From assembly GCF_016495865.1 (NCBI RefSeq), contig NZ_CP054706.1:1798001-1862000 (forward strand): a stretch of DNA of 64,000 bases, read 5' to 3'. A model generated the notes under the pieces. The model was not told where the DNA came from. It did not search any database and saw only the letters and a list, made by a program, of their open reading frames with translations. Source of the DNA: Salicibibacter cibi (GTDB lineage Bacteria; Bacillota; Bacilli; Bacillales; Marinococcaceae). The position numbers were made by a program, and so were the translations under genes. This document shows positions 54,550 through 63,384 of this stretch, one piece after another. How positions within the stretch are numbered: position 1 is the first letter of the stretch; each line of letters starts with the position of its first letter.

Positions 54550-55185
54550 ATGAAAAAACTCCCTCGTGCTTTTTTTCAACAACCTACGTTGGAAGTTGCC
54601 AATGCACTCATTGGAAAACGTCTCGTCCATCAGCAAGAAGGCGACACACTCGTGGCCAAAATCGTTGAAGTCGAAGCATACAAAGGACCGGACGATCGTG
54701 CCGCCCATACATACGGCGGTCGCCGCACACCCAGAAATGAAACAATGTTCGGGGAAGCGGGGCATGCGTATGTTTACCTCATTTATGGCATTCATCACTG
54801 TATCAATTGCGTCACCGTGGGACCAGAGTACCCCGAAGGCGTACTGCTCCGCGCAGCAGAACCGTTAGAAGGGCTGGAAACGATGGCAAAAAAACGATTC
54901 CAACGCACATATAACGAGCTAACACAGTCCCGGCGACGGCAATTAACCAATGGTCCGGGCAAACTCGGGCAAGCATTCGGCATCACAAAGGAACGATACA
55001 ACGGACACGATCTTCAAAGCGACTCCCTTTTCATTGCAGAGGGGTCCAAAGAACGCATTGTTGTCGAAACTTCTCCGCGGATCGGCATTGACGCTAGCGG
55101 TGAAGCAAGAGACTATCCGTGGCGTTTTTTCGAAAAAGACCACCCTTATGTGTCCAAACGCCCTAAGCCCCGTGCCGACGGATGA
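54550..55185 (+). CDS. 3-methyladenine DNA glycosylase (AAG/Mpg family)
   Basis: About 211 residues. Motifs LVAKIVEVEAYKGPDDRAAH carrying the catalytic Glu, RNETMFGEAGHAYVYLIYGIHHCINCV, and LTNGPGKLGQAFGIT define the alkyladenine glycosylase family, which removes alkylated bases. ATG 54550 follows CAGGAGG. The 3' end overlaps the convergent aminotransferase gene by 23 bases. Confidence 0.93.
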   Translation: MKKLPRAFFQQPTLEVANALIGKRLVHQQEGDTLVAKIVEVEAYKGPDDRAAHTYGGRRTPRNETMFGEAGHAYVYLIYGIHHCINCVTVGPEYPEGVLLRAAEPLEGLETMAKKRFQRTYNELTQSRRRQLTNGPGKLGQAFGITKERYNGHDLQSDSLFIAEGSKERIVVETSPRIGIDASGEARDYPWRFFEKDHPYVSKRPKPRADG

Positions 55186-56332
55186 ACCGTTCCAAGCGTT
55201 GGCATGCTTCCGTGAGATTTTCCATATCATAAGCATAGGATAAACGCACATATCCTTCTCCATACCGTGAAAATGCTGTTCCGGGAACGACGGCAAGTTT
55301 TTCTTCTTCTAACAAACGCTCCGAAAATGTATAGGAGTCAAAACCGGTATTTTGAATCGATGGAAACAAGTAGAAAGCGCCTTCCGGTTTTTCAACATCC
55401 ATTCCCATGTCAAGTAAACGACGGAGCATGTAATCCCGTCGTTTTTCGTATTCCGTTCGCATGCGCTCCGCATCATCTTTTCCTGCGGTCAATGCCGAAA
55501 GCGCGGCATGTTGGGAAATGGAACTGGGACAAGATATGTTATAGCTGTGCACTTTCAACATTTGTTCCGTAAGCGCTGCCGGTGCGAATGCAAAACCGAT
55601 TCTCCATCCCGTCATGCTGTGTGACTTCGATAAGCCGTTGATGACGACGGTACGTTCTTTCATGCCGGGTTGGAACGCAATGGAGGAATGGGGCCGTGCA
55701 TAAACAAGCTCGCTATAGATTTCATCACTGATGACAAAAATATTTTTATCCCGAAGAACAGCGGCAATCGCTTTTAATTCCTCTTCGGTGAGCACCATCC
55801 CGGTCGGGTTAGAAGGATAGGATAGGATAATTGCGCGTGTTTTCGGCGTTATCGCTGTTTGTATCGCCTCTTTTGTCAGCTTAAAGTTAGTTTTGCCCGT
55901 ATCTATATACGTTGGTTTCGCACCGTTTAGTCGAATAAGCGGTTCATACGCCGGGTACGCCGGGACAGGCAAAAGCACCTCATCCCCGCTTGAAAGCACC
56001 GTGCGTAAGGCAATATCCAACGCCTGGCTCGCTCCTACGGTAGTAATGGCTTCTCTTTTCGCATCATACGGCAATCCGTATTTTTCCCTTAAAAAATCCG
56101 TGGCAGCCTCTTTCAATTCCGGAATGCCCCCGTTTGCCGTATAGGTGGTAAGATTATCATCAATTGCCTGTTTGGCGGCTTCTTTCACATGATTGGGGGT
56201 GTGAAAATCCGGTTGGCCAAGGGTGAGTTGTACAGCCCCTTCAACAGTCGCTACTTTATCAAAAAATTGCCGGATGCCCGATCTTTGAATGTGCAATACT
56301 TTTTCATTAATATTTGCATCCAAATGTTCCAT
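55163..56332 (-). CDS. patA: PLP-dependent aminotransferase A (PatA-like)
   Basis: 389 residues resembling B. subtilis PatA throughout: LTLGQPDFHTPNHVKEAAK, then LSYPSNPTGMVLTEEELK, ISDEIYSELVYARPHSSIA and the PLP Lys in GLSKSHSMTGWR, ending YGEGYVRLSYAYDM. Active in amino acid (N-acetyl-LL-diaminopimelate or aromatic) transamination. The symbol is given by similarity to PatA. Confidence 0.85.
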   Translation of the reverse strand: MEHLDANINEKVLHIQRSGIRQFFDKVATVEGAVQLTLGQPDFHTPNHVKEAAKQAIDDNLTTYTANGGIPELKEAATDFLREKYGLPYDAKREAITTVGASQALDIALRTVLSSGDEVLLPVPAYPAYEPLIRLNGAKPTYIDTGKTNFKLTKEAIQTAITPKTRAIILSYPSNPTGMVLTEEELKAIAAVLRDKNIFVISDEIYSELVYARPHSSIAFQPGMKERTVVINGLSKSHSMTGWRIGFAFAPAALTEQMLKVHSYNISCPSSISQHAALSALTAGKDDAERMRTEYEKRRDYMLRRLLDMGMDVEKPEGAFYLFPSIQNTGFDSYTFSERLLEEEKLAVVPGTAFSRYGEGYVRLSYAYDMENLTEACQRLERFIRRHGA

Positions 56333-56459
56333 TGTTTACGCCCTCCCCTTCTTCCTGTCAACATTATCACACCTCTCTGGGAAAAAAAATGGAGCACAGG
56401 CATAGCATCTACGCTGTTTCTTCGTTACAATAAAAAATATGAAAGAGAGGTGACGAAGA

Positions 56460-56648
56460 ATGGCAAGACCGGACGAACGAGTATTAATGATAATCGATGG
56501 CTACCAATTTAAAAAAGCCCGCAGCCAAAACCAAGTATTTATTACGTCCCCGCAAGGCGTGAATATTACGTTGGATGTGCATGTTTTGAAAGAATTTCTC
56601 AACAAGTTGGAAAATGACGAAACAACTGCCAAACAATTCGGGCTATAA
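56460..56648 (+). CDS. small protein of unknown function
   Basis: 62 residues, no membrane helix, starting MARPDERVLMIIDGYQFKKA and ending NDETTAKQFGL; mixed charges, likely one beta-hairpin and a helix. AGAGAGGTGACGA provides a good ribosome site 6-8 bases upstream. Divergent from the aminotransferase gene and preceding the BCCT carrier. No family recognised. Confidence 0.6.
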   Translation: MARPDERVLMIIDGYQFKKARSQNQVFITSPQGVNITLDVHVLKEFLNKLENDETTAKQFGL

Positions 56649-56768
56649 GTTTGTCTCGAATTGTTTTTGTTTGCAAATGGAATGAGTGGGGTAACATTAC
56701 ATATATACTGTTATTCATTTGAAAGGGGGATTGTAAAGGCTCTAAACGCTAAGAGTCTTTACACCGAC

Positions 56769-58460
56769 ATGCCTAAACATTATACATACGAAATGAAGCG
56801 TCCCAACATCGTTTTCGCGATTTCAGCTGTTTTAGTATTGGCTTTCGTCTTATGGGGGGTTCTGAACGCCCAATCGTTGGACTACATCGCTAATATTGCA
56901 CTGGACTTTACTATTGATAACTTTGGCTGGTTTTACATGATTGCGACCGCCTTCTTTGTAGCTTTTTCTGTTTTTGTCGTCTTCAGCCCTTTTGGAAAAA
57001 TTCGGCTCGGAAAAGAAGATGACCGTCCCGAATATCCTTTTTATACGTGGATCGGCATGATTTTCGCTGCCGGGATCGGGGTAGGCTTTGTTTTTTGGGG
57101 GGTTGCCGAGCCGGTTCTTTATTATTTGGATCCGCCTGAAGGCATTACCCCGGAAACGGCAGCTGCTGCTGACGCAGGTCTTCGCTATGGATCCTTTCAT
57201 TGGTCTTTGCATGTATGGGCCATCTTTGGCGTCGTCGGGTTAACACTTGCCTATGTACAGTTTCGTAAAGATAAGCCGGCGTTAATCAGTTCCGCTTTCG
57301 CCTCTTATTTTGGAAATCAAATGGAAAGATGGCCGGGAAAAGCGATTGACACGTTCGCTGTATTGTCGACCGCGATGGGAGTTGCGACAACGTTTGGTTT
57401 GAGCGCCTTGCAAATGTCCGGGGGACTCTCTTATATTTCGGGTATTCCCAATAATTTCGTTACCCAATTTACAATTATCGCTATCATTACTGTTTTATTT
57501 ATGGTTTCGGCAGCTTCCGGCGTAAACCGAGGGATTAAATATTTAAGTAACATCAATTTGGGTCTTGCCGCCATCTTGCTTTTGTTTGTGATCGTTGCCG
57601 GCCCGACGATTCAAATTGCCGAAAGCTTCTTGACGACACTCGGCGGGTATCTGTCTAACATTGTACCGATGAGTCTGGAATTAGCCCCATATTCGGAGGC
57701 CGAGAGTGAATGGCTCGGTGGAAACACGATCTTTTTCTGGGCGTGGCATATGTCTTGGGCTCCATTTATCGGTTTATTTATCGCGAGGATATCCCGGGGC
57801 CGAACCGTTCGTGAATATATGATGGGAGTACTGCTTTTGCCATCCTTAGTCGGTGTTATTTGGTTCACGACGTTTGGCGGCACCGGACTTTACCAGGAAA
57901 TTCTCATGGGCACCGGCATTTCCGAATTAGTGACCGCAAATGAAGAAATCGCACTGTTTGAAATGCTTTCCAATATGCCTATGGCGCTGATCGTGAGCAT
58001 CTTGGCCTTTGTGTTAATCGGCATTTTCTTTATCACTTCGGCTGATTCCGCTTCTTACGTGCTTGGAGTCATGACCTCACAAGGCGGACTTAAACCAATG
58101 CTCTCCATTAAAATCATTTGGGGATTTTTGATTGCCGGCACGGCAAGCGTCCTACTTTTAACCGGTGGCTTGGAAGGATTGCAGACCGCCGCTATTGTAT
58201 CTGCACTCCCCTTCGGGGTGATCATGGTTTCAATGGTCATCGTTGTCCTTCTCATGATGATGAAGGATCATAAGATCGGAAAAAGAGAGCAGAAAGAAAA
58301 AGAAACAGCGGAGCTCACAGAAAGTATCCGTGAAGAAATGTATGATGAGATGAGAGATGAGGTATATGATAAAGTAAGAGAAGACGTGCATAAACAAGTG
58401 CAAGAGGAAATGCAAGAAGAAAGAAACGAACAAAATAATCAAGACGATCAACGATCATAA
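56769..58460 (+). CDS. BCCT-family betaine/choline/carnitine transporter
   Basis: About 563 residues, twelve membrane helices. Motifs FAAGIGVGFVFWGVAEPVLYY and NTIFFWAWHMSWAPFIGLFIARISRGRTVREY are BCCT signatures (OpuD/BetP type). It imports compatible solutes such as glycine betaine with Na+. A charged C-terminal tail of about 55 residues (repeats of EEM/DEM/REDV) probably forms a coiled coil and may sense osmotic state as in BetP. The start is uncertain: ATG 56769 has no strong ribosome site, and an AAAGGCTCT/AGAGTCTTT hairpin lies just before it. Confidence 0.85.
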   Translation: MPKHYTYEMKRPNIVFAISAVLVLAFVLWGVLNAQSLDYIANIALDFTIDNFGWFYMIATAFFVAFSVFVVFSPFGKIRLGKEDDRPEYPFYTWIGMIFAAGIGVGFVFWGVAEPVLYYLDPPEGITPETAAAADAGLRYGSFHWSLHVWAIFGVVGLTLAYVQFRKDKPALISSAFASYFGNQMERWPGKAIDTFAVLSTAMGVATTFGLSALQMSGGLSYISGIPNNFVTQFTIIAIITVLFMVSAASGVNRGIKYLSNINLGLAAILLLFVIVAGPTIQIAESFLTTLGGYLSNIVPMSLELAPYSEAESEWLGGNTIFFWAWHMSWAPFIGLFIARISRGRTVREYMMGVLLLPSLVGVIWFTTFGGTGLYQEILMGTGISELVTANEEIALFEMLSNMPMALIVSILAFVLIGIFFITSADSASYVLGVMTSQGGLKPMLSIKIIWGFLIAGTASVLLLTGGLEGLQTAAIVSALPFGVIMVSMVIVVLLMMMKDHKIGKREQKEKETAELTESIREEMYDEMRDEVYDKVREDVHKQVQEEMQEERNEQNNQDDQRS

Positions 58461-58462
58461 AC

Positions 58463-58499
58463 AAAAATGAGCGGCGTGAAGAGTGCGCCGCTCATTTTT
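58463..58499. terminator. bidirectional terminator
   Basis: AAAAATGAGCGGCG (58463-58476) pairs with CGCCGCTCATTTTT (58486-58499); the stop codon of the thiolase gene lies in its right arm. Confidence 0.88.
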
Positions 58500-59634
58500 G
58501 TTGCTCTACCAACATTGCTGTTCCCATCCCCCCTCCTATTCCCAACGTGGCAATTCCGAATTTTGCATTGGCCCTTTCCATTTCTTTCAGCAAACGGACG
58601 ATCAAGACAGCTCCCGATGCCCCGTACGGATGACCGAGAGCAATTGCGCCACCGCCAAGGTTTATCCGGTCCCAAGAGATACCCATCTCTTGAATGGACG
58701 CGACAACTTGGGAGGCAAAAGCTTCATTAAATTCCATTATTTCAATATCGCTGATATGAAGGTTATTACGCTCTAATAATGCGCGTACCGCCGGCACTGG
58801 ACCGATACCGAGTAAGTTAGGGTCGACCCCTACCGTGCAACTATCGACGATGGAAAAACGCGTATCCAGGCCGAGGTAGTTGGCTTGCTTTTGGTTTGTC
58901 ACAACGGCCAAAGCTGCTCCATCATTAATGGGGCATGCGTTTCCGGCGGTAACTGTTCCGTTTTTTTGAAAAACAGCGGGCATGCGCTTCAGTTTTCGCA
59001 TTGATGTGTTCTCTCTCGGGCATTCATCCTCGTTTATTTGCCCTAAAGGAACGATTTCTTCTTCAAATTTTCCTTCTTTTTGGGCTTGCACAGCTTTTTG
59101 CTGGCTTTTATAAGCAAATTCATCCTGTATTTCTCTTGATACTTGATATGTACGAGCGACATTCTCTGCTGCCTCCCCCATTTCGGGATCTCCGATTTCA
59201 TCCGGTGAAAATCTTGCCCGCTCGAATAATACGGGTGTTTCTCGCGTAGGTCGTAACGGTTTTTCCATTTTCCATGGGGCCTGGCTCACACTTTCAGTTC
59301 CCCCGCATAGAAAAAGTGCTTTTTTGTTAACATATGCCCTTTCAAAAGCCATTTCTATAGCAGCAAGTCCGGATCCGCATTGGCGATCAATCGTCATTCC
59401 CGGTACGCTATAAGGAAGCCCCGCGCTCAATGCGCTTAAACGAGCGATATTTCCTCCCGGACCGACAACGTTTCCGAGAATCACCTCTTGAATCTTTTCT
59501 CCTGTTATGCCGGTTTCTTCTTGCATGTGACAGATTAAAGCGGCAGCCATTTTTTCCGGTCTGTAGCTTTTTAATGTGCCGCCTACTTTGCCGATTGGTG
59601 TCCGTTTTGCCCAGCCGATAACAACATTACTCAT
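58492..59634 (-). CDS. thiolase (YhfS-like) lacking the second catalytic Cys
   Basis: About 380 residues of the acetyl-CoA acetyltransferase fold. The nucleophile Cys is present in DRQCGSGLAAIE, the His in GGAIALGHPYGASG, and NEAFA. The C-terminal CxG motif, normally TLCIGGG, reads TLGIGGGMGTA (codon GGA), so the proton-shuttling Cys is Gly. Activity may be reduced or altered. ATG 59634 overlaps the ligase stop (TAATG). Position after an AMP-ligase and BioY mirrors B. subtilis yhfS-yhfT-yhfU, which is probably biotin related. Confidence 0.85.
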   Translation of the reverse strand: MSNVVIGWAKRTPIGKVGGTLKSYRPEKMAAALICHMQEETGITGEKIQEVILGNVVGPGGNIARLSALSAGLPYSVPGMTIDRQCGSGLAAIEMAFERAYVNKKALFLCGGTESVSQAPWKMEKPLRPTRETPVLFERARFSPDEIGDPEMGEAAENVARTYQVSREIQDEFAYKSQQKAVQAQKEGKFEEEIVPLGQINEDECPRENTSMRKLKRMPAVFQKNGTVTAGNACPINDGAALAVVTNQKQANYLGLDTRFSIVDSCTVGVDPNLLGIGPVPAVRALLERNNLHISDIEIMEFNEAFASQVVASIQEMGISWDRINLGGGAIALGHPYGASGAVLIVRLLKEMERANAKFGIATLGIGGGMGTAMLVEQQK

Positions 59635-61088
59635 TATTTCCCCTCCAGTTTTACCGCCCACGCTTTCACGGTAGATCTTTTTGGTTTTCCGCTGGTTGTC
59701 AGTGGGATTGGATCCATATGTAGCCAATTTTTTGGACATTTATACGAAGCTAGAGACATTTTGCACGTTTCGATTAATTGTGTAATCAGATGTTTGGTAA
59801 GTGGCCGATGATTCTTTATCTCAATAACAGCAGTTACCTGTTCGCCCCATTCATGATGGTGAACGCCTGTGACCACAACATCTCGAACCTCGTCATGGGA
59901 ACGAAGCACCTCTTCCACTTCTTCGGAATAAACATTGAGGCCGCCGGTTACAATTTTATTTTGCTTTCGACCCGCCAAATGAAGGATACCCTCCTGATCT
60001 TGCCAAACGTAATCGCCGGTTGGAATCCAAGAGGCCGGAGAAACCATCTCACCTCCATCGTAGCCGGAGAACACCATGGGGCTGGATACAAACAATTCCC
60101 CAACGTCTCCTTCTTCTTTTTTTATATCAATGGAGACAGAGGAAAAAGGCCGGCCGATAGCGGAAGGTTTCGCTTCCTCCGCGTGATGGAGAATTGTGAT
60201 AAAACTATGTTCGGAAGAACCGTAGAAATCAATCCAGCTTGCTTTTGGCGCTATTTTTCGCCATGATTTCGTTACAACGGAAGACATCTTGGCCCCTGAC
60301 GTAATCAGTGTGTGCATATGCCCAAACGTTTGGGTTTCGTTGGCCATACGGACGTACATTGTTGGAACCCCATACATAACCGTGATGCCATGTTTTTGAA
60401 TCTCTTTTGCCAAACGCTCCGGGTTCGGTGAGGATGATAAATGGCACGTAGCCCCAACATCCAACGTATGCAAAGCAGCATATAAAAAAAGAGAATGGAC
60501 GAGAGAGCCGGAGACCAATACTCGATCTCCTTCTTTAATCGGTAATTCTTTTTTTCCTTCCGCAAAGCTTGCCACCCAAGAGCGATGAGAGCGAATATAC
60601 CCCTTTGGTGTGCCAGTCGAACCTGAAGTGAAGCCAATGTAAAAGGGTTCCTCTCCGGTAAGGTCGGGCAAAGGGATATGTTGAGAAGACTCGTTTAACC
60701 ATTGCTCCATATTGTTGCAAACGATTAACTCGGTATCCAGCGACAGGGAAGCGATTTTTTGTTTTAAGGTGGGATCAACAAACAACAAATGTGGAGATGT
60801 TTTCGTTATGCATTTTTCCAACGCTTCCGTTGTCCATTTCGAGTCCAATGTAACTGCCACCCAACCGGCCTTCGCTGCTCCGATAAACACTTCCAGAAAG
60901 TGAACGTTATTGGGCATCAAAATAGCGGCACGGAAATTTTCGTAACCGGAATACGTGATCAACTTACGGGCGATGTTATCTGTTATTTTATCAAAAGATT
61001 TATACGTGTGTTTTTCATCTCCCGCAACGATCGCTACATCTTCTGGATGGCGTTTCGCATAATGTGATATCCCCTTAGCTACGTTCAT
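59634..61088 (-). CDS. acyl-CoA ligase/AMP-binding enzyme (YhfT-like)
   Basis: 484 residues. AMP-binding motif YIGFTSGSTGTPKGYIRSH, then YGSSEHSF and PTGDYVWQDQEGILHLAGRKQNKIVTGGLNVYSEEVE, ending with the catalytic Lys in TTSGKPKRS. It activates a carboxylic acid, perhaps a fatty or pimeloyl-type acid, as CoA or AMP ester. Its start overlaps the bioY stop by 4 bases, so it is in the biotin-regulated operon; a role in biotin precursor supply is inference. Confidence 0.85.
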   Translation of the reverse strand: MNVAKGISHYAKRHPEDVAIVAGDEKHTYKSFDKITDNIARKLITYSGYENFRAAILMPNNVHFLEVFIGAAKAGWVAVTLDSKWTTEALEKCITKTSPHLLFVDPTLKQKIASLSLDTELIVCNNMEQWLNESSQHIPLPDLTGEEPFYIGFTSGSTGTPKGYIRSHRSWVASFAEGKKELPIKEGDRVLVSGSLVHSLFLYAALHTLDVGATCHLSSSPNPERLAKEIQKHGITVMYGVPTMYVRMANETQTFGHMHTLITSGAKMSSVVTKSWRKIAPKASWIDFYGSSEHSFITILHHAEEAKPSAIGRPFSSVSIDIKKEEGDVGELFVSSPMVFSGYDGGEMVSPASWIPTGDYVWQDQEGILHLAGRKQNKIVTGGLNVYSEEVEEVLRSHDEVRDVVVTGVHHHEWGEQVTAVIEIKNHRPLTKHLITQLIETCKMSLASYKCPKNWLHMDPIPLTTSGKPKRSTVKAWAVKLEGK

Positions 61089-61645
61089 CTTTTCACCCCC
61101 GAGCTATTTTGAAAAGGAAAAGGACTATGTTGTAGAATTTTTACTGATAAAAAGGCAGCTATAGTCGCTTTAGCCAAATCCCCCGGCAAAAAAGAGAGAG
61201 AGGAAAGAGCCGCGGCAGTTAAGGGCAGATCTGCAATCCAGGAAAAATATAGGATGCCAGATAAATGGATCACGATAACCCCTCCTGTCAGATTAGCTAT
61301 TACAGCTTTTATTACTGTTACATTTTTTGCATGATTAATGATAAAACCAATGACGAACGCGGCCATCGGCCAAGCTAATATGTATCCCCCACCTGGAGCG
61401 AGCAGTATGCCCAACCCTCCCCGTCCGCCTGACAATAAAGGTGCTCCTACAGCTATCAAAGCCACAACCAGAAGAGCACTTCCTCCTCCGCGTTTTGCTC
61501 CAAGAATGGAACCGGCTAACATTACCCCCAATGTTTGCGCAGTAATGGGCACAGGGCTGAAAGGCAGAATAAGTGGCGGAAAAAGACCTAAAATACCGAT
61601 GATTGCTGCAAACATCGCCATCATTGTTATATCTTTTGTATTCAC
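61085..61645 (-). CDS. bioY: biotin transporter BioY
   Basis: About 186 residues, six membrane helices. The signature PPLILPFSPVPITAQTLGVMLAG and the GGRGGLGILLAPGGGYILAWP segment define BioY, the substrate-binding component of the biotin ECF transporter. GTG start at 61645 follows AGGTG (GAGGTGTGCC). A BirA-type operator overlaps the promoter upstream. Confidence 0.93.
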   Translation of the reverse strand: MNTKDITMMAMFAAIIGILGLFPPLILPFSPVPITAQTLGVMLAGSILGAKRGGGSALLVVALIAVGAPLLSGGRGGLGILLAPGGGYILAWPMAAFVIGFIINHAKNVTVIKAVIANLTGGVIVIHLSGILYFSWIADLPLTAAALSSLSFLPGDLAKATIAAFLSVKILQHSPFPFQNSSGVKR

Positions 61646-61673
61646 GGCACACCTCATTTCTTTTGCAACATAA

Positions 61674-61726
61674 ATTGTAAAAAATACAAACATTATTGTC
61701 AACATATTTATAATATTGGTTTACAA
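61674..61726 (-). promoter_or_regulatory. bioY promoter with BirA operator
   Basis: On the minus strand TTGACA (61697-61702), 17 bases and TACAAT (61674-61679) form a promoter. TTGTCAAC-N15-GTTTACAA (61696-61726) is the classical two-half-site BirA box, covering the -35, so biotin-bound BirA would repress the operon. Confidence 0.8.
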
Positions 61727-61798
61727 TTAAACTCGAGAATAAATATTGTTCCTCATGCAAACAATAATATGAAACAATTGCTTTTGGGGGACTCATCC

Positions 61799-62701
61799 AT
61801 GCGAAATAAAATGATGTTGTTATGCCTGCTACTATTAATGTTAACGGAGACGCTCATCGGTTGTAATCCTTTCACGGCAGATTCCGGGGCTATAAATGAT
61901 GATGCGCGTCCTTTTCAAAATATGAATGAACGACAACCTGAGGAAGAACTGCTGGATGAGGAGCAAATAACCACCGTTCAATACGAAAGAACACCCGCGA
62001 TGGACGGGGGTTCGGAGAGAGACGTTCGTAATCCTAATCCGGTCAGCAATGTGGAGTTGCAAAATGCTTATCCGGACATTGTCACATTACAAGGTCCCCC
62101 TGAAGAAAAACAAGTAGCGTTAACTTTTGATGACGGTCCTGATGAAATAATCACTCCGGCAGTTTTAGATAAATTGGACGAATACAATGTCGAAGCAACT
62201 TTTTTTCTTATCGGGGAACGTGCGGAAACTCACCCGGACATCGTTGAGCGCATCATAGACGAAGGGCATGTTATCGCCAACCATAGCTGGAATCATCCCG
62301 AGTTTACAGAGATCAGCGATGAAGAAGTCGAAGAGCAAATAGACCGTACCGAAACTGTTCTAAATGACATTACCGGGCAAAAAGTCCGTATGTTCCGTCC
62401 TCCTTACGGAAAACAAAATGAGAAGAACGTTCGTACCATCGGGAATTTAAATTATTCCAATATCATTTGGACACAAGATTCATTGGATTGGAAGGACTTA
62501 GAAGTTGAAGAGGTGGCTGACAATATACTAAGTGATATTGATTACGGTGCCATTGTTTTACAGCATAGTGCCGGTATGGAGGACGACGAAGGATTAATAA
62601 GAACGGTAGATGCCCTCGACAAAGTGATTCCGGAACTGCAAGACGATAATGTAGATTTTGTTCCCGTGGATGAACTGCTGGATGAACGTGCGTACCGGTA
62701 A
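61799..62701 (+). CDS. lipoprotein polysaccharide deacetylase (NodB domain)
   Basis: About 300 residues. A lipoprotein signal ends in TLIGC (acylated Cys near residue 22). The NodB domain has the metal/catalytic motifs VALTFDDGPDE, ANHSWNHPEF (HxxxH) and FRPPYGK, and ends IVLQHSAG. It deacetylates peptidoglycan or another N-acetyl polymer at the cell surface. Start ATG 61799 follows GGGGGA; the divergent bioY promoter is adjacent. Confidence 0.9.
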   Translation: MRNKMMLLCLLLLMLTETLIGCNPFTADSGAINDDARPFQNMNERQPEEELLDEEQITTVQYERTPAMDGGSERDVRNPNPVSNVELQNAYPDIVTLQGPPEEKQVALTFDDGPDEIITPAVLDKLDEYNVEATFFLIGERAETHPDIVERIIDEGHVIANHSWNHPEFTEISDEEVEEQIDRTETVLNDITGQKVRMFRPPYGKQNEKNVRTIGNLNYSNIIWTQDSLDWKDLEVEEVADNILSDIDYGAIVLQHSAGMEDDEGLIRTVDALDKVIPELQDDNVDFVPVDELLDERAYR

Positions 62702-63384
62702 CTATATAATTGTTGGGGTGGTCAGTGTGATAATGACCTTCCCCTAGTGCTACGAACCAGAAATTTTTTCCCTATCTGTGTTGTGCAACTTTTACAAGAT
62801 CCGCGAGGAACCCATAGTAGGGATTCTGCCGCGCTTATGAAGACCTAATGAATGAACACGGAAGTCGTTAGGTCTTTAACCACCGGTTTTAACGCCCTAA
62901 CGAGTGATGACAGAAGTCATAAGGGAGCCAACTATGGCATTTGATGCCTTAACGGCTTGAAATATCATACTTGCAAAGGCTACTGGTATATGGATTAGAT
63001 TTGGTTTATCCCTCTCTTCGCAGGCTTCCCTTCGTTTGAAGGATTGGATCGTTGCTCTTGTCCCTCTCGGTGCAACTTTTCATTCCGTTTGAGGGACTAG
63101 ATCAGAGAAGTATTTCCTCTCTCCTCTTCTTGAGGGAATAAATTAGGGATGTAATCCCTCTCGAACCAGTTATCCCTCTGTTTGAGGGACTCACCTGTAG
63201 TCCCTGTGCTACAATTTGTTTGATCATTATCGTTCTTTGCTTTTTTGGTACTCATTAGCCTTATTGTGCTTCACTCTCCCTTGATGAGCAGTTTTTATTT
63301 TTAATAATAATTACGGTACGTGAAATTTTAAAGTCGTTTCCTCTCTTCCCTTAAAAACCGCCCCTCAGGGCGGCGGCTCAGTTC
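62702..63384. other. long non-coding region with hairpins and TCCCTC/GAGGGA repeats
   Basis: About 680 bp without a gene. It starts with a GGGG-GGTCA/TGACC-CCCC hairpin (about 62714-62743), likely the deacetylase terminator. Two related hairpins follow: AGACCTAATGA/TCGTTAGGTCT (62841-62875) and CCCTAACGA/TCATAAGGG (62896-62925), both with GAAGTC in the 3' loop side. From about 63008 to 63205 the motifs TCCCTCT and TTTGAGGGA recur several times. Confidence 0.5.

Noticed and set aside
62841..63205. CRISPR array
   Set aside because: Repeat units are short, unequal and lack uniform spacers; no cas genes are present.
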